Shown: in pieces, positions 8,171-15,193 of the stretch
How the letters are laid out: each line of letters begins with the position of its first letter
Numbering within the stretch: the first letter of the stretch is position 1
From: CAYYJM01 sp964471755
GTDB taxonomy: Bacteria > Planctomycetota > Planctomycetia > Gemmatales > Gemmataceae
DNA length: 64,000 nt
Direction: 5' to 3'
Assembly: GCA_964471755.1 (NCBI GenBank)
Contig: CAYYJM010000001.1
Span: 1-64,000, forward strand
Notes under the pieces: generated by a model
What the model was told of the DNA's origin: nothing
The model's input: the letters and a program-made list of their open reading frames with translations, nothing else
Database searches by the model: none
Made by a program: the position numbers and the translations under genes

Positions 8171-9490
8171 TCACCCCGCCGCCAGGGCGACGAACGGGCT
8201 CAACGTGCTGCTCGCATCGGTCAGCGTCACCTTGTCGCGCAGCCACGGCTGACCATCGACCCGGGCGACGAACCGCCAGGCGGCCTGGTTCGTCGTGAAC
8301 GCGACGTGTTCGCTGTACGCCACCTCGACCTGCTGTCGATCGCCGAGCAGGTAGTGCTTCAGATCGAGCAGCAGCACGTCGCCGACGGTGTTCAGCGTCG
8401 GCAACTTCTCGGTCACGACGACGGGAATGCCGAGCAGGCTCATCGTCGGCAGATCCGTGCCGCGATCGACCACCATCAGATCGCTGCCCGCTCCGGACTC
8501 GCTCATCGTGAACAGCTTCGCCAACACGGTTGGATGCATCGCCCAGACGGTGTTGCGTCGGCTCCAGCCGGGCAGCAGTCGGGCGAGCATGTTGGCCGCG
8601 TCGCTCAGGGCGAAGGCACTCGCCGCCGAGCGCGACGACACGGTGATCAGTGCCCCGGCATTGAGAACGCCGAGCGGCTTGCCGACGCCGTTGCCGCGCA
8701 GGAAGGCGTAGTCCTCGTGCCAGCCAACCGCCCGGCCGAACAGCGTCAGCAGGAGCGCCTCCAGGCCGACGGCGTTGTCCTGCATCAGCGTCGTGGACAC
8801 CTTCGCGTAGCCGGACAGCTCATGAGCGACCAGCTCGATCTGGCGGAAGGTCGGTTCCGTCTCGTTGAGGCTGACGGCCTCCTCGGTCCAGCGGGCGACC
8901 AGACCGCCGAGAAAGGCGCTGTCGCCGGCCGTCGGCACGGTCGTCGCGTCGAGGCACGGCACCTGCACGCTTCGGCTGGTCATCGGGATGAGCGTCGCGC
9001 GCGGTCGGACGACGGCGTTCTCCGTAGCCAGGGCGAGCAGACGCGGCAGAAACTCGTCCGGCACGGTGTAGCCGCCCTGGGTGCCGGTCTGCGTGTTCAG
9101 GGCGGCCTTGCCCTCCCACTCGGCGAATCGGCTGCCCATCGCGTCGAGAGCCTTCTGATCGCCATTGCGGACGGCGAGCAGAAATCGGCCGAAGGTTCGT
9201 TCGGGATCGCCGGAGCCGCCCGGGCCGAAGAGCAGCGGCCCGGCGTTCTTCCGACTGCGAGCCTGCGTGTCGGCGAACTGCTTGAGGGCCGCCTCGACAG
9301 ACTGCTGGAGCGTGCCATTGAGGCGAGCCATCGTCTCGGTGACGGCGCGCTGAACGGTATCGTTGAGCGGATCGCCGGCCACGACCTGAGCGAGGCCCTG
9401 GCTGATGAGGGTGCGAGCGTCGTCGTCGCTGACATCGACACGCTCGCCGGCCTTGCGGCCAAGGTAATCGCGGGTCAACTGGATGAACAT
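8171..9490 (-). CDS. HK97-family phage major capsid protein
   Basis: A 439-residue major capsid protein. The first 120 residues are charged and helical, as in the delta/scaffold domain removed by the prohead protease; the capsid core follows with TQTGTQGGYTVPDEFLPRLL near residue 150, FRQIELVAHELSGYAKVSTT near 225, and EDYAFLRGNGVGKPLGVLNA near 270, all hallmarks of the HK97 fold. The C-terminus (FTTNQAAWRFVARVDGQPWL) is also typical. The ATG at 9490, starting MFIQLTRDYLGRKAG, is preferred because AGAGGT lies about 9 bases upstream. It follows the prohead protease gene by 31 bases, the usual order. There are no frameshifts or internal stops, so it should still make shells. Confidence 0.92.
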   Translation of the reverse strand: MFIQLTRDYLGRKAGERVDVSDDDARTLISQGLAQVVAGDPLNDTVQRAVTETMARLNGTLQQSVEAALKQFADTQARSRKNAGPLLFGPGGSGDPERTFGRFLLAVRNGDQKALDAMGSRFAEWEGKAALNTQTGTQGGYTVPDEFLPRLLALATENAVVRPRATLIPMTSRSVQVPCLDATTVPTAGDSAFLGGLVARWTEEAVSLNETEPTFRQIELVAHELSGYAKVSTTLMQDNAVGLEALLLTLFGRAVGWHEDYAFLRGNGVGKPLGVLNAGALITVSSRSAASAFALSDAANMLARLLPGWSRRNTVWAMHPTVLAKLFTMSESGAGSDLMVVDRGTDLPTMSLLGIPVVVTEKLPTLNTVGDVLLLDLKHYLLGDRQQVEVAYSEHVAFTTNQAAWRFVARVDGQPWLRDKVTLTDASSTLSPFVALAAG

Positions 9491-9521
9491 CGAGGAACCT
9501 CTGGGTGAAGGGGAAAGAATC

Positions 9522-10295
9522 TCAGACGCGGCCGCGCAGCCGATCGAACGCACGCTCGACGGCGACACGGATCGCGCCGTCCAGATCGAGCCGGCGGCGC
9601 ACCGCGCGGGCGATCTCGTCCTCGCTGGTGAAGGCGATTGGCCGGGGCATGCCGAGCGTTTCGAGATGGCCCGGATCGCAGCCCTTGCCGACCGCCTCGG
9701 TCAGCGTCTGTGGATTGACCGGCAGCCAGGTGCAGGCGTATTCCAGTAGCAGCCATCGAGTGACGACCCGGCGACACTGAACCAGTTCGGGTCGCTCGGC
9801 GATCTCGTCCTTCGTCGGGGCGCGCGATTCGAGGGTGAGAAAGCCGATCGACTTGCCGGTGAGCAGTCCGGCCTGGACCAGGGCGAAGGCGGCGTCCGGC
9901 GGCCAGGGGCCTGCCCAGGCGTCCGGCCGGGGCGGATAGGCCGTCCGCGCCTGGACACCGCGTCGGCCCTGCTTGCGGACTCGCCGTCGCCAGGTACTCC
10001 GGCCGATCGGCGGCCGGCCGTAGTCGTGATTCAGGGTCACGATCGGATTCAGTGCGAACTGACTGTCATCGAGGCCGCTCGCCAGGATCACCTCGCCCTG
10101 TCGATCGAGTGCCTCGGTGCTGATCCAGGAAACGTCGGCACGATCACCGGGAGCGAGATCGGCCGGCACTGTCGAGAGTCGGCGGTAGTCGATCTCGGCC
10201 AGGGTGTCGAGCAGGCTTTCGAGGTGCTTCGCGCCGGCGTCGTCCTGCGGGAAGCCGAGCGGGCCGAGCGTCGTGCCGTAGTCGGGAAGGAACAT
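9522..10295 (-). CDS. HK97-family prohead protease
   Basis: A 257-residue protein starting MFLPDYGTT. The expected catalytic His lies in PIVTLNHDYGRPPIG and the catalytic Ser in GLLTGKSIGFL, both conserved in the U35/herpesvirus-assemblin-like clan that trims the capsid scaffold during head maturation. VSWISTEALDRQGEVI near residue 48 is the usual opening strand of this fold. A longer open frame extends upstream through a palindrome and the portal gene, so ATG 10295 is chosen. The gene lies between portal and capsid genes. It looks active. Confidence 0.88.
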   Translation of the reverse strand: MFLPDYGTTLGPLGFPQDDAGAKHLESLLDTLAEIDYRRLSTVPADLAPGDRADVSWISTEALDRQGEVILASGLDDSQFALNPIVTLNHDYGRPPIGRSTWRRRVRKQGRRGVQARTAYPPRPDAWAGPWPPDAAFALVQAGLLTGKSIGFLTLESRAPTKDEIAERPELVQCRRVVTRWLLLEYACTWLPVNPQTLTEAVGKGCDPGHLETLGMPRPIAFTSEDEIARAVRRRLDLDGAIRVAVERAFDRLRGRV

Positions 10296-10299
10296 GGCA

Positions 10300-10341
10300 T
10301 CTCCTGGCGAGCGTGGGGCGTCTCCTGGCGAGCGTGGGGCG
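10300..10341. repeat. Tandem duplication of 21 bases at palindrome edge
   Basis: The 21-base unit starting TCTCCTGGCGAGC occurs twice in direct tandem at 10300-10320 and 10321-10341. The second copy continues into the palindrome at 10326-10413; the first is an orphan half-arm. This suggests slippage or repeated insertion at the element's border, just before the protease start codon. Confidence 0.85.
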
Positions 10342-10413
10342 TCAGCCCCAGGAGTCTTTGTTTTCGTCATCACCGGGTGCCGGCAGTCATGGGGCTGACG
10401 CCCCACGCTCGCC
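10326..10413. repeat. Nested palindrome, GGCGAGC-ended, overlapping the portal stop
   Basis: Arms of 23 bases (10326-10348 and 10391-10413) are perfect complements. Each arm contains GGGGC-GTCA-GCCCC or its complement. The right arm carries the last codons and the stop of the portal gene, giving the tail SGERGASAP. The 42-base centre carries no gene. Confidence 0.88.
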
Positions 10414-11658
10414 TGAGCTGTTCCGCAGCGGTTCGTCGCCCCACGCGACCGGTGGCAAGCCGCGCTCCGCACGCACCTCGTTGATCGTCCGCACGCCGAG
10501 CCGGAGATCCTGCTCCTCCTGGCGACGCTGCCGTTCGAGCGTCGATGGCGTCGGATCGTCACTGGCGAAGAAGAGTCGGCCGGTCGGGTCGAAGAACGGC
10601 ACCAGCTGCTCGTTGAGCTTCTCGTCACGTCGGGCGAGCCGGGGCCGAATCGCCTTGCTGGCGTGCTGCTCCTCGGCGGCCTGGAGGTTGGCCAGGTTCG
10701 TCTCGCTGGTCAGGAACGCGAGCGGTACGCCGAAGGCATTGGCGATGTCGGCCTGCGTCGCGCCGACCTCGGCCAGGGCGGCGACGTCGGCCAGGCTCGT
10801 CCGCAGCACCTCGACATGAAGGCCCGTCTCGGCCACGAGAACCCGACCGATGCCGCCTCTGCGGAAGCGAGCGTTCCAGGCTGTCTCCAGCCGATCGCGC
10901 TCCTGGGGCGACAGCGCCTCCTGGGGCGAGAGAATCACCCCCGGCAGGGCGGCGTTCTCCCACAGCGACCGCTTGTAGGCCAGGAACCGACCCTGAAGAT
11001 GGACCGCTTCCCAGCACGCTTTCAGCGGACTGAGCCCGGCCAGGTACGGCTCACGCGGATCGGGATAGCGAAAGTGGATGATGCGCTCCGGCGGGAAGCG
11101 CTGCACCGTCGCTCCCTGCCGCAACTCGTAGGCATCGACCAGACGCGGCGAACGCGGCTCGCGCACGGGGCGAACGAGATGCGCCGGTAACGGCCAGATC
11201 GCACACGGCACGCCGAGGATGGGATCGAGATCGAGCAGCCAGTAGGCGCTGCCGATCGTCTCCTGATACAGCGTTGTCAGCTCCCACAGATCGTGGGCCG
11301 AGTGGATGGGATTGACCTGAGCGAGCAGGTCGAGCAGCGGATGCGCGACGACCTCCTCGACGCGGGCTCCCTTGCGGGTCAACGGATGCGACCGCGTCCG
11401 ACAGAGCGGGTCGGCCTGACCCGGAGCCGTCTGGACGAACAGACGCGGCGGATGACTGGCGCACACGGCGGCGTTGAGCGTGGCGCACGTCCAGGCCGTG
11501 GCACGCAGTTCGCCGAGCAGTTCGGTCGGCGTCGGCTCCCGCAGCGCTCGCGACGGATCGAGCAGCGAGCCGGCGGGCATCGTCGGAGCGACGGGCACGG
11601 CGCGGCGCTGAACGAAGCGAAGCAGACCGCCAAGCCAGCGAGTCAGAGGGGAGAACAT
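10387..11658 (-). CDS. HK97-family phage portal protein
   Basis: A 423-residue portal protein, which forms the dodecameric DNA gate at one head vertex. Diagnostic parts are the TWTCATLNA-like opening (TAWTCATLNAAVCASHP, near residue 50), YLAGLSPLKACWEAVHLQGR near residue 205, and ATQADIANAFGVPLAFLTSE near residue 305, as in HK97 gp3-like portals. The start at 11658 follows a GGTGG-type site. The C-terminal tail is encoded by a palindromic element, so the original end has been replaced or extended. A terminase gene normally precedes the portal, but here 103 bases without a gene and then marC are found. The frame is intact. Confidence 0.9.
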   Translation of the reverse strand: MFSPLTRWLGGLLRFVQRRAVPVAPTMPAGSLLDPSRALREPTPTELLGELRATAWTCATLNAAVCASHPPRLFVQTAPGQADPLCRTRSHPLTRKGARVEEVVAHPLLDLLAQVNPIHSAHDLWELTTLYQETIGSAYWLLDLDPILGVPCAIWPLPAHLVRPVREPRSPRLVDAYELRQGATVQRFPPERIIHFRYPDPREPYLAGLSPLKACWEAVHLQGRFLAYKRSLWENAALPGVILSPQEALSPQERDRLETAWNARFRRGGIGRVLVAETGLHVEVLRTSLADVAALAEVGATQADIANAFGVPLAFLTSETNLANLQAAEEQHASKAIRPRLARRDEKLNEQLVPFFDPTGRLFFASDDPTPSTLERQRRQEEQDLRLGVRTINEVRAERGLPPVAWGDEPLRNSSGERGASAP

Positions 11659-11761
11659 GTCAAACCACCGGGCCAGAGACGTGAACAGATGTCAATCGAT
11701 AGCCCGAAGTTACAACAGGGCCGTGGAACGTGGGTAGAGAGAAAATCGACAAATCGCGCGA

Positions 11762-12382
11762 CTACTTGCTCGACGGCTGAAAGAAGGTCGTCTCGATGCC
11801 GGTCAGGACCGACTCGGCGGCCAGGGCGCACAGGATCAGGCCCATGATCCGGCTGACGACGTTCGCCCCGGTGGCACCGATCAGGCGCTGGATCCGATCG
11901 GCGGCGAGCAGCGTCAGCAGGGTGACACCGAGAACGACGAGCAGGACGACGCCAGTCCGCGCCTGCTCGAGGATGCCGAAGCGCGCCTTGTTCGACAGGA
12001 CGATGACGGCGAGCATCGACCCGGGACCGGCGATGAAAGGTATGGCGAGCGGATAGATGGCGACGTCGGCCGACTGGGTGGTCTGTTCCGGTTCGTGCTT
12101 CGGCTCCGTGGCGGCGAGCATTTGCAGGCCGAGCAGGAACAGGATGATGCCGCCGGCGACCTGGAACGACGCCAGGCGGACGTGCAGCGATTCGAGCAGA
12201 AACTGCCCACCGACCAGGGCCAGCAGCAGGATGACGGCCGAGACGCCGACGGCCCGCCAGGCGACGCCCTGCCGCTGGGTCGGCGACAGGAAGCGCGTCA
12301 CCGAGACATGAATCGGCAGCAGGCCGATCGGATCGATGACGACGAACAGGGTGACGGCATCACGCAGCAGACTTTCCCACAT
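11762..12382 (-). CDS. marC: MarC family integral membrane protein
   Basis: A 206-residue protein with about six membrane segments. The opening MWESLLRDAVTLFVVIDPIG, with the IDPIGLLPIH motif, and later PFIAGPGSMLAVIVL and VSRIMGLILCALAAE are typical of MarC/UPF0056 proteins. The family's transport substrate is not established, and the old link to multiple antibiotic resistance has not held. ATG 12382 is chosen because the longer open frame upstream is polar and Arg-rich and runs into the promoter region of the divergent small gene. It stands alone upstream of the virion module and is same-strand, but 103 bases apart. Confidence 0.88.
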   Translation of the reverse strand: MWESLLRDAVTLFVVIDPIGLLPIHVSVTRFLSPTQRQGVAWRAVGVSAVILLLALVGGQFLLESLHVRLASFQVAGGIILFLLGLQMLAATEPKHEPEQTTQSADVAIYPLAIPFIAGPGSMLAVIVLSNKARFGILEQARTGVVLLVVLGVTLLTLLAADRIQRLIGATGANVVSRIMGLILCALAAESVLTGIETTFFQPSSK

Positions 12383-12439
12383 CCGGAGCTGGCTCCTGGC
12401 CGGTGACGGCGAGCAGCGGCACGTTTTTCGCTTTCGTTC

Positions 12440-12469
12440 TTGACACCGTCGCCCGGCTTTACCTAAGAT
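12440..12469 (+). promoter_or_regulatory. Sigma-70-type promoter for the 44-residue gene
   Basis: A perfect -35 TTGACA (12440-12445), an 18-base spacer and a -10 TAAGAT (12464-12469) lie in the gap between divergent genes. The expected transcription start is about 12476, the same base as the GTG of the downstream small gene, so the message could be leaderless. Confidence 0.65.
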
Positions 12470-12475
12470 ACGCAT

Positions 12476-12610
12476 GTGGATGGTGACATCCACCTCCCAT
12501 CTGCTGTGAGCGGCCCGGACTCCCATCTTCGGCAGCGGGCCAACGAACTGCCAGACCCGGTCTATCGGGTTGAACGACTGGCGTCCGAACTCCAGATGGA
12601 TCCCGCCTGA
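12476..12610 (+). CDS. Small protein, 44 residues, possibly leaderless
   Basis: A GTG-initiated frame encodes a 44-residue acidic/basic mixed protein whose second half reads ELPDPVYRVERLASELQMDP, a helix-like amphipathic stretch. It has no membrane segment. Its start coincides with the expected transcription start of a strong promoter, and a hairpin with a T-rich tail follows at 12660-12720. This combination of promoter, short frame and terminator supports a real gene or a small RNA. I do not recognise the family. An ATG at 12474 in another frame gives only 11 codons. Confidence 0.5.
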   Translation: MDGDIHLPSAVSGPDSHLRQRANELPDPVYRVERLASELQMDPA

Positions 12611-12659
12611 ACCCACGAGACACTCCCGGCGTGGCCCCCCTGCGCCGGTGGTGGCAACG

Positions 12660-12720
12660 ATCCGGAAGTCGGGCGCGGTCCCTGGCCCCCCTGGGACTTC
12701 TCGGCTTCCGGATTTATTTC
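12660..12720 (+). terminator. Stem-loop with T-rich tail
   Basis: ATCCGGAAG (12660-12668) pairs with CTTCCGGAT (12705-12713), enclosing a second stem GTCCC/GGGAC. TTTATTTC follows. It lies 50 bases past the 44-residue gene and just before the convergent rlmL stop, so it may terminate the small transcript. Confidence 0.5.
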
Positions 12721-12724
12721 TCTC

Positions 12725-13849
12725 CTACGCGATGTCGTACCGATAGAACCGGCAGGGGATCTTGCCGTTCCACAGAGGCACTTCCTCCGCCGGCGTCAGG
12801 CCGATTTCGCTCGCCAGGTTTTCGTTACCGGTGAAGACCCACGCCGTCCAGCCGGTCAGGCGGCGGAAGGCTTCGCCCAGGGTGCGATACAGGCCGACGA
12901 GTTCCTTCTCGTCGCCGAGTCGTTCGCCGTAGGGCGGATTGCAGAGGAGGACACCCGGCGGCCCACCGGGACACTCCAGCTCGGCGACGTCGCGGCGTTG
13001 CAAGGACAGCACCGGTCGGATGCCGGCGGAGCGGGCGTTCTGGTCGGCGTTGCTCAGAGCGTCGGCCCGGGCATCGGAGGCGAAGATCGGCGCGGGCAGA
13101 TGATGCTGCACCTGATTGCGGGCCTCGTCGCGCAGGGACGTCCAGAGGCGGACGTCGAAGTCCATCCAGCCCTGGAAGCCGAAGTGTCGGCGGGTCAGAC
13201 CGGGCGGCCGATTCAGGGCGATCCACGCCGCCTCGATGCACAGGGTGCCGCCGCCGCAAAGCGGGTCCATGAACGGCACCTCCGCGTTCCAGCCGGAACG
13301 CAGGACGAGAGCGGCGGCCAGGGCCTCGTTCAAGGGGGCGCGCGTCTGAACGGGCCGGTAGCCGCGCTTGTGGAGTGACTCGCCGGAACTGTCGAGACTG
13401 AGGACAGCCTGGTTGCGGTAGACGTGCAGGTTCAGCCCAACCATCGGCGTCTCGGGATCGACGCTGGGCCGGCGGCCGGTGCGCTCACGGAACTGATCGC
13501 AGATGGCGTCCTTGACCCGGCGGGAGGCGTACTGCGAATGGGTCAGGTTCGAGTCGCGCACGTTGGCATCGACTGCGAGGGTGTGATCGGGCGTCATGAA
13601 GCGCCGCCAGTCGATCGAGCGAACGGCATCGTAAAGATCGTCGAAGGACCGGACGGGCACGTCGAGGATGGGCACCAGGACACGGATTGCGGTCCGGAGC
13701 CAGAGATTGACGCGGTAGAGCAGAGCGTGATCGCCCTGGAAGGCGACGCCGCCGCGGCCCGGTTCGATGCCGTGAGCGCGGAGCGCACGCAGCTCGTCGG
13801 CGAGAATCGGCTCCAGGCCCCGGGCACAGGTGGCGAAATAACACGGCAC
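12725..13849 (-). CDS. rlmL: THUMP-domain RNA methyltransferase, RlmL type
   Basis: A 374-residue SAM-dependent methyltransferase. Residues 1-60 (MPCYFATCARGLEPILADEL) are the RlmL ferredoxin-like opening, followed by a THUMP domain to about residue 160, including DANVRDSNLTHSQYASRRVK. The catalytic part has MDPLCGGGTLCIEAA near residue 190 for SAM binding and LLCNPPYGERLGD near residue 300, the NPPY motif of N-methyltransferases acting on exocyclic amines. E. coli RlmL makes m2G2445 in 23S rRNA. Length matches single-domain RlmL, without the RlmK half. The start is GTG 13849 with AAGGGAGA upstream. It has no operon partner. Confidence 0.9.
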   Translation of the reverse strand: MPCYFATCARGLEPILADELRALRAHGIEPGRGGVAFQGDHALLYRVNLWLRTAIRVLVPILDVPVRSFDDLYDAVRSIDWRRFMTPDHTLAVDANVRDSNLTHSQYASRRVKDAICDQFRERTGRRPSVDPETPMVGLNLHVYRNQAVLSLDSSGESLHKRGYRPVQTRAPLNEALAAALVLRSGWNAEVPFMDPLCGGGTLCIEAAWIALNRPPGLTRRHFGFQGWMDFDVRLWTSLRDEARNQVQHHLPAPIFASDARADALSNADQNARSAGIRPVLSLQRRDVAELECPGGPPGVLLCNPPYGERLGDEKELVGLYRTLGEAFRRLTGWTAWVFTGNENLASEIGLTPAEEVPLWNGKIPCRFYRYDIA

Positions 13850-13926
13850 GCGATGTCTCCCTTGCAGGTCCGGACGATGCGACGCCCGGCGTCTTCCCTC
13901 GCAGGATAGGGAACGTAGTCGGTTCC

Positions 13927-13977
13927 TACAATGGCAGGGGTGGACAGCTTACACCAACCGAGGAGGGCACTGCGATG
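13927..13977 (+). promoter_or_regulatory. Promoter-like -10, ribosome site and ATG without an intact gene
   Basis: TACAAT (13927-13932), AGGAGGG (13961-13967) and ATG (13975) are spaced as in a real gene start. The frame from this ATG continues for 93 codons but is Arg-rich and runs antisense into the 14042-14551 gene. One frame over, a stretch SAASLVLTCARP looks like a lipoprotein signal. This may be the remnant of a frameshifted or truncated gene. Confidence 0.35.
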
Positions 13978-14041
13978 CGTCGGCCCTGCTTCATCTGCGG
14001 CGTCACTGGTCCTGACGTGCGCCCGGCCTATTTCCGAACGG

Positions 14042-14551
14042 TCACGGTCGCTGGAGCCAGTACGAGCAGAAGAGAAGGTGCTGTCCCTGTTCGACGATCC
14101 TGGCGTAATCGGTCAGTTGCTCGAAAGTGGCGACCAGTTCTTGCCGTGGGAAGGCCAGTTCGCGAACCGATTCTGATCGAGTGCCCGACTTCCAGGTCAC
14201 GATTTCCATCCCTGGAAATGCCACGATCGACGGTCCAGACGAAGCCAGTTCAGTGAGGGCGTGGAAGATTCCCTTCGCGACAATCGCGCCATCCTTTCCA
14301 ACGAAGATTCGGCTTTCTGGAAGCTCATCCCAATTTCCCTTCATGGTTGGAATCCAGCGGAGAAAATGGGCGAGCCAGGTGTGTACAAAATCCATTGGAA
14401 CGGACTGCATCCGATTCTTGAGAAGTACCTTCTGCTCGGGCCTTGCTTCCAGGGAGGCAACCGTCTCGGATGGGAGCAGATGGAACCAGTATCGATCGTC
14501 TCCCACCACTGGACCGGATGGCAAATCGCGAGCCTGTTTGTGTTGGATCAT
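14042..14551 (-). CDS. Hypothetical protein, 169 residues, coupled to a GNAT-like gene
   Basis: I do not recognise this protein. It is soluble-looking, with RYWFHLLPSETVASLEA near residue 20, RIFVGKDGAIVAKGIFHALT near residue 80 and SIVAFPGMEIVTWKSGT near 110. The start overlaps the upstream GNAT-like gene in ATGA, so the two are translationally coupled. Base composition is clearly lower in GC than in neighbours: in the sample 14281-14340 I counted 30 G/C of 60. This suggests the pair was acquired from elsewhere. The operon continues from mutL. Confidence 0.6.
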   Translation of the reverse strand: MIQHKQARDLPSGPVVGDDRYWFHLLPSETVASLEARPEQKVLLKNRMQSVPMDFVHTWLAHFLRWIPTMKGNWDELPESRIFVGKDGAIVAKGIFHALTELASSGPSIVAFPGMEIVTWKSGTRSESVRELAFPRQELVATFEQLTDYARIVEQGQHLLFCSYWLQRP

Positions 14552-15189
14552 GTAACCTCCGAACTGATCGTGCCCGGTTGACGGTGAGTGGACAACATCT
14601 CATTTGTTTCCGGTGAGAAACTGGTGTCGAAGCCGAGATGCGCCATCGACTTCGCAAACGCCGAATCGGCGATGGTCTTTCCCTCCGCATGGAGGATCCG
14701 GTAGTTCGTGCCACCTGCTTCGCCCTTGACAGCGTTAACCGGGCCGCGGGTTTGTTCGGCGTGATGGATCGCGGCACGCAGGAGCGCCGTCGAGAAGCCG
14801 TTCCGTCGGTAACGAGCCGCCACTTCCATCGAGACGATAAACAACCGCTCGGCACTTCTGGTGTACCCTGCCTGGATCCACGTGTCCCCCGCCCGTGGCA
14901 TGCGGATGGTGAATAGATACCCCCTGTCCTCCGTTTCCACGCTTGCCGCGAACCGGGTTCGCTGAGTCTTCGACAGCACGACCGGCTTCACCTTCTCTTG
15001 CAGTTGCTCGACGATTCGAGTCGCAGTTGGTTGGTCGGTTTCGTACTCCGTCTGGAGGAGGCCCCGAACGGCGTTGTCCTTTCCCTGGTTCATGTGCCGG
15101 GCGAGTTTTCCCGGCGTTGCTTCCCCTCTGGTTTTCACCCGCAACCGGGCCTGCTCCAACGCCTGTCGGACGTCCGCTGTCTCGCACAT
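14548..15189 (-). CDS. GNAT-like acetyltransferase
   Basis: A 213-residue protein. The first 100 residues are charged and helical, without a known domain. Residues 110-190 resemble a GNAT fold: FIVSMEVAARYRRNGFSTAL, followed by LLRAAIHHAEQ, matches the acetyl-CoA-binding loop and following helix. The glycine spacing is poorer than in strong GNATs (RRNGFS in place of RGxGxG/A), so activity is unsure. ATG 15189 begins 4 bases after the mutL stop and has GGGGTGAGA upstream. The next gene overlaps by ATGA. The pair resembles an acquired insertion behind mutL; a toxin-like GNAT is a possibility, not shown. Confidence 0.55.
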   Translation of the reverse strand: MCETADVRQALEQARLRVKTRGEATPGKLARHMNQGKDNAVRGLLQTEYETDQPTATRIVEQLQEKVKPVVLSKTQRTRFAASVETEDRGYLFTIRMPRAGDTWIQAGYTRSAERLFIVSMEVAARYRRNGFSTALLRAAIHHAEQTRGPVNAVKGEAGGTNYRILHAEGKTIADSAFAKSMAHLGFDTSFSPETNEMLSTHRQPGTISSEVT

Positions 15190-15193
15190 ACTC

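Larger units (their letters stand above)
3911..11658 (-). mobile_element. Prophage-like virion-head module without terminase, tail, lysis or integration genes
   Basis: Eight same-strand genes in order portal, prohead protease, major capsid protein, small structural protein, connector, small structural protein, tail-collar protein and trypsin-like protease. The order of the first three is that of HK97-type head cassettes. Upstream lies marC, a host gene, and downstream an unknown gene and the convergent glycosyltransferase, so terminase, tail tube, tape measure, lysis, repressor and integrase genes are absent at both edges. No attachment-site repeats were found. All frames are open. Three intergenic palindromes of host type sit inside the module, which argues against a recent insertion. 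It is either a decayed prophage or a domesticated capsid or gene-transfer-agent-like system. Confidence 0.65.

Noticed and set aside
3856..11760. Attachment sites or an integrase for the virion module
   Set aside because: No direct repeat at the edges and no recombinase or tRNA gene was found.
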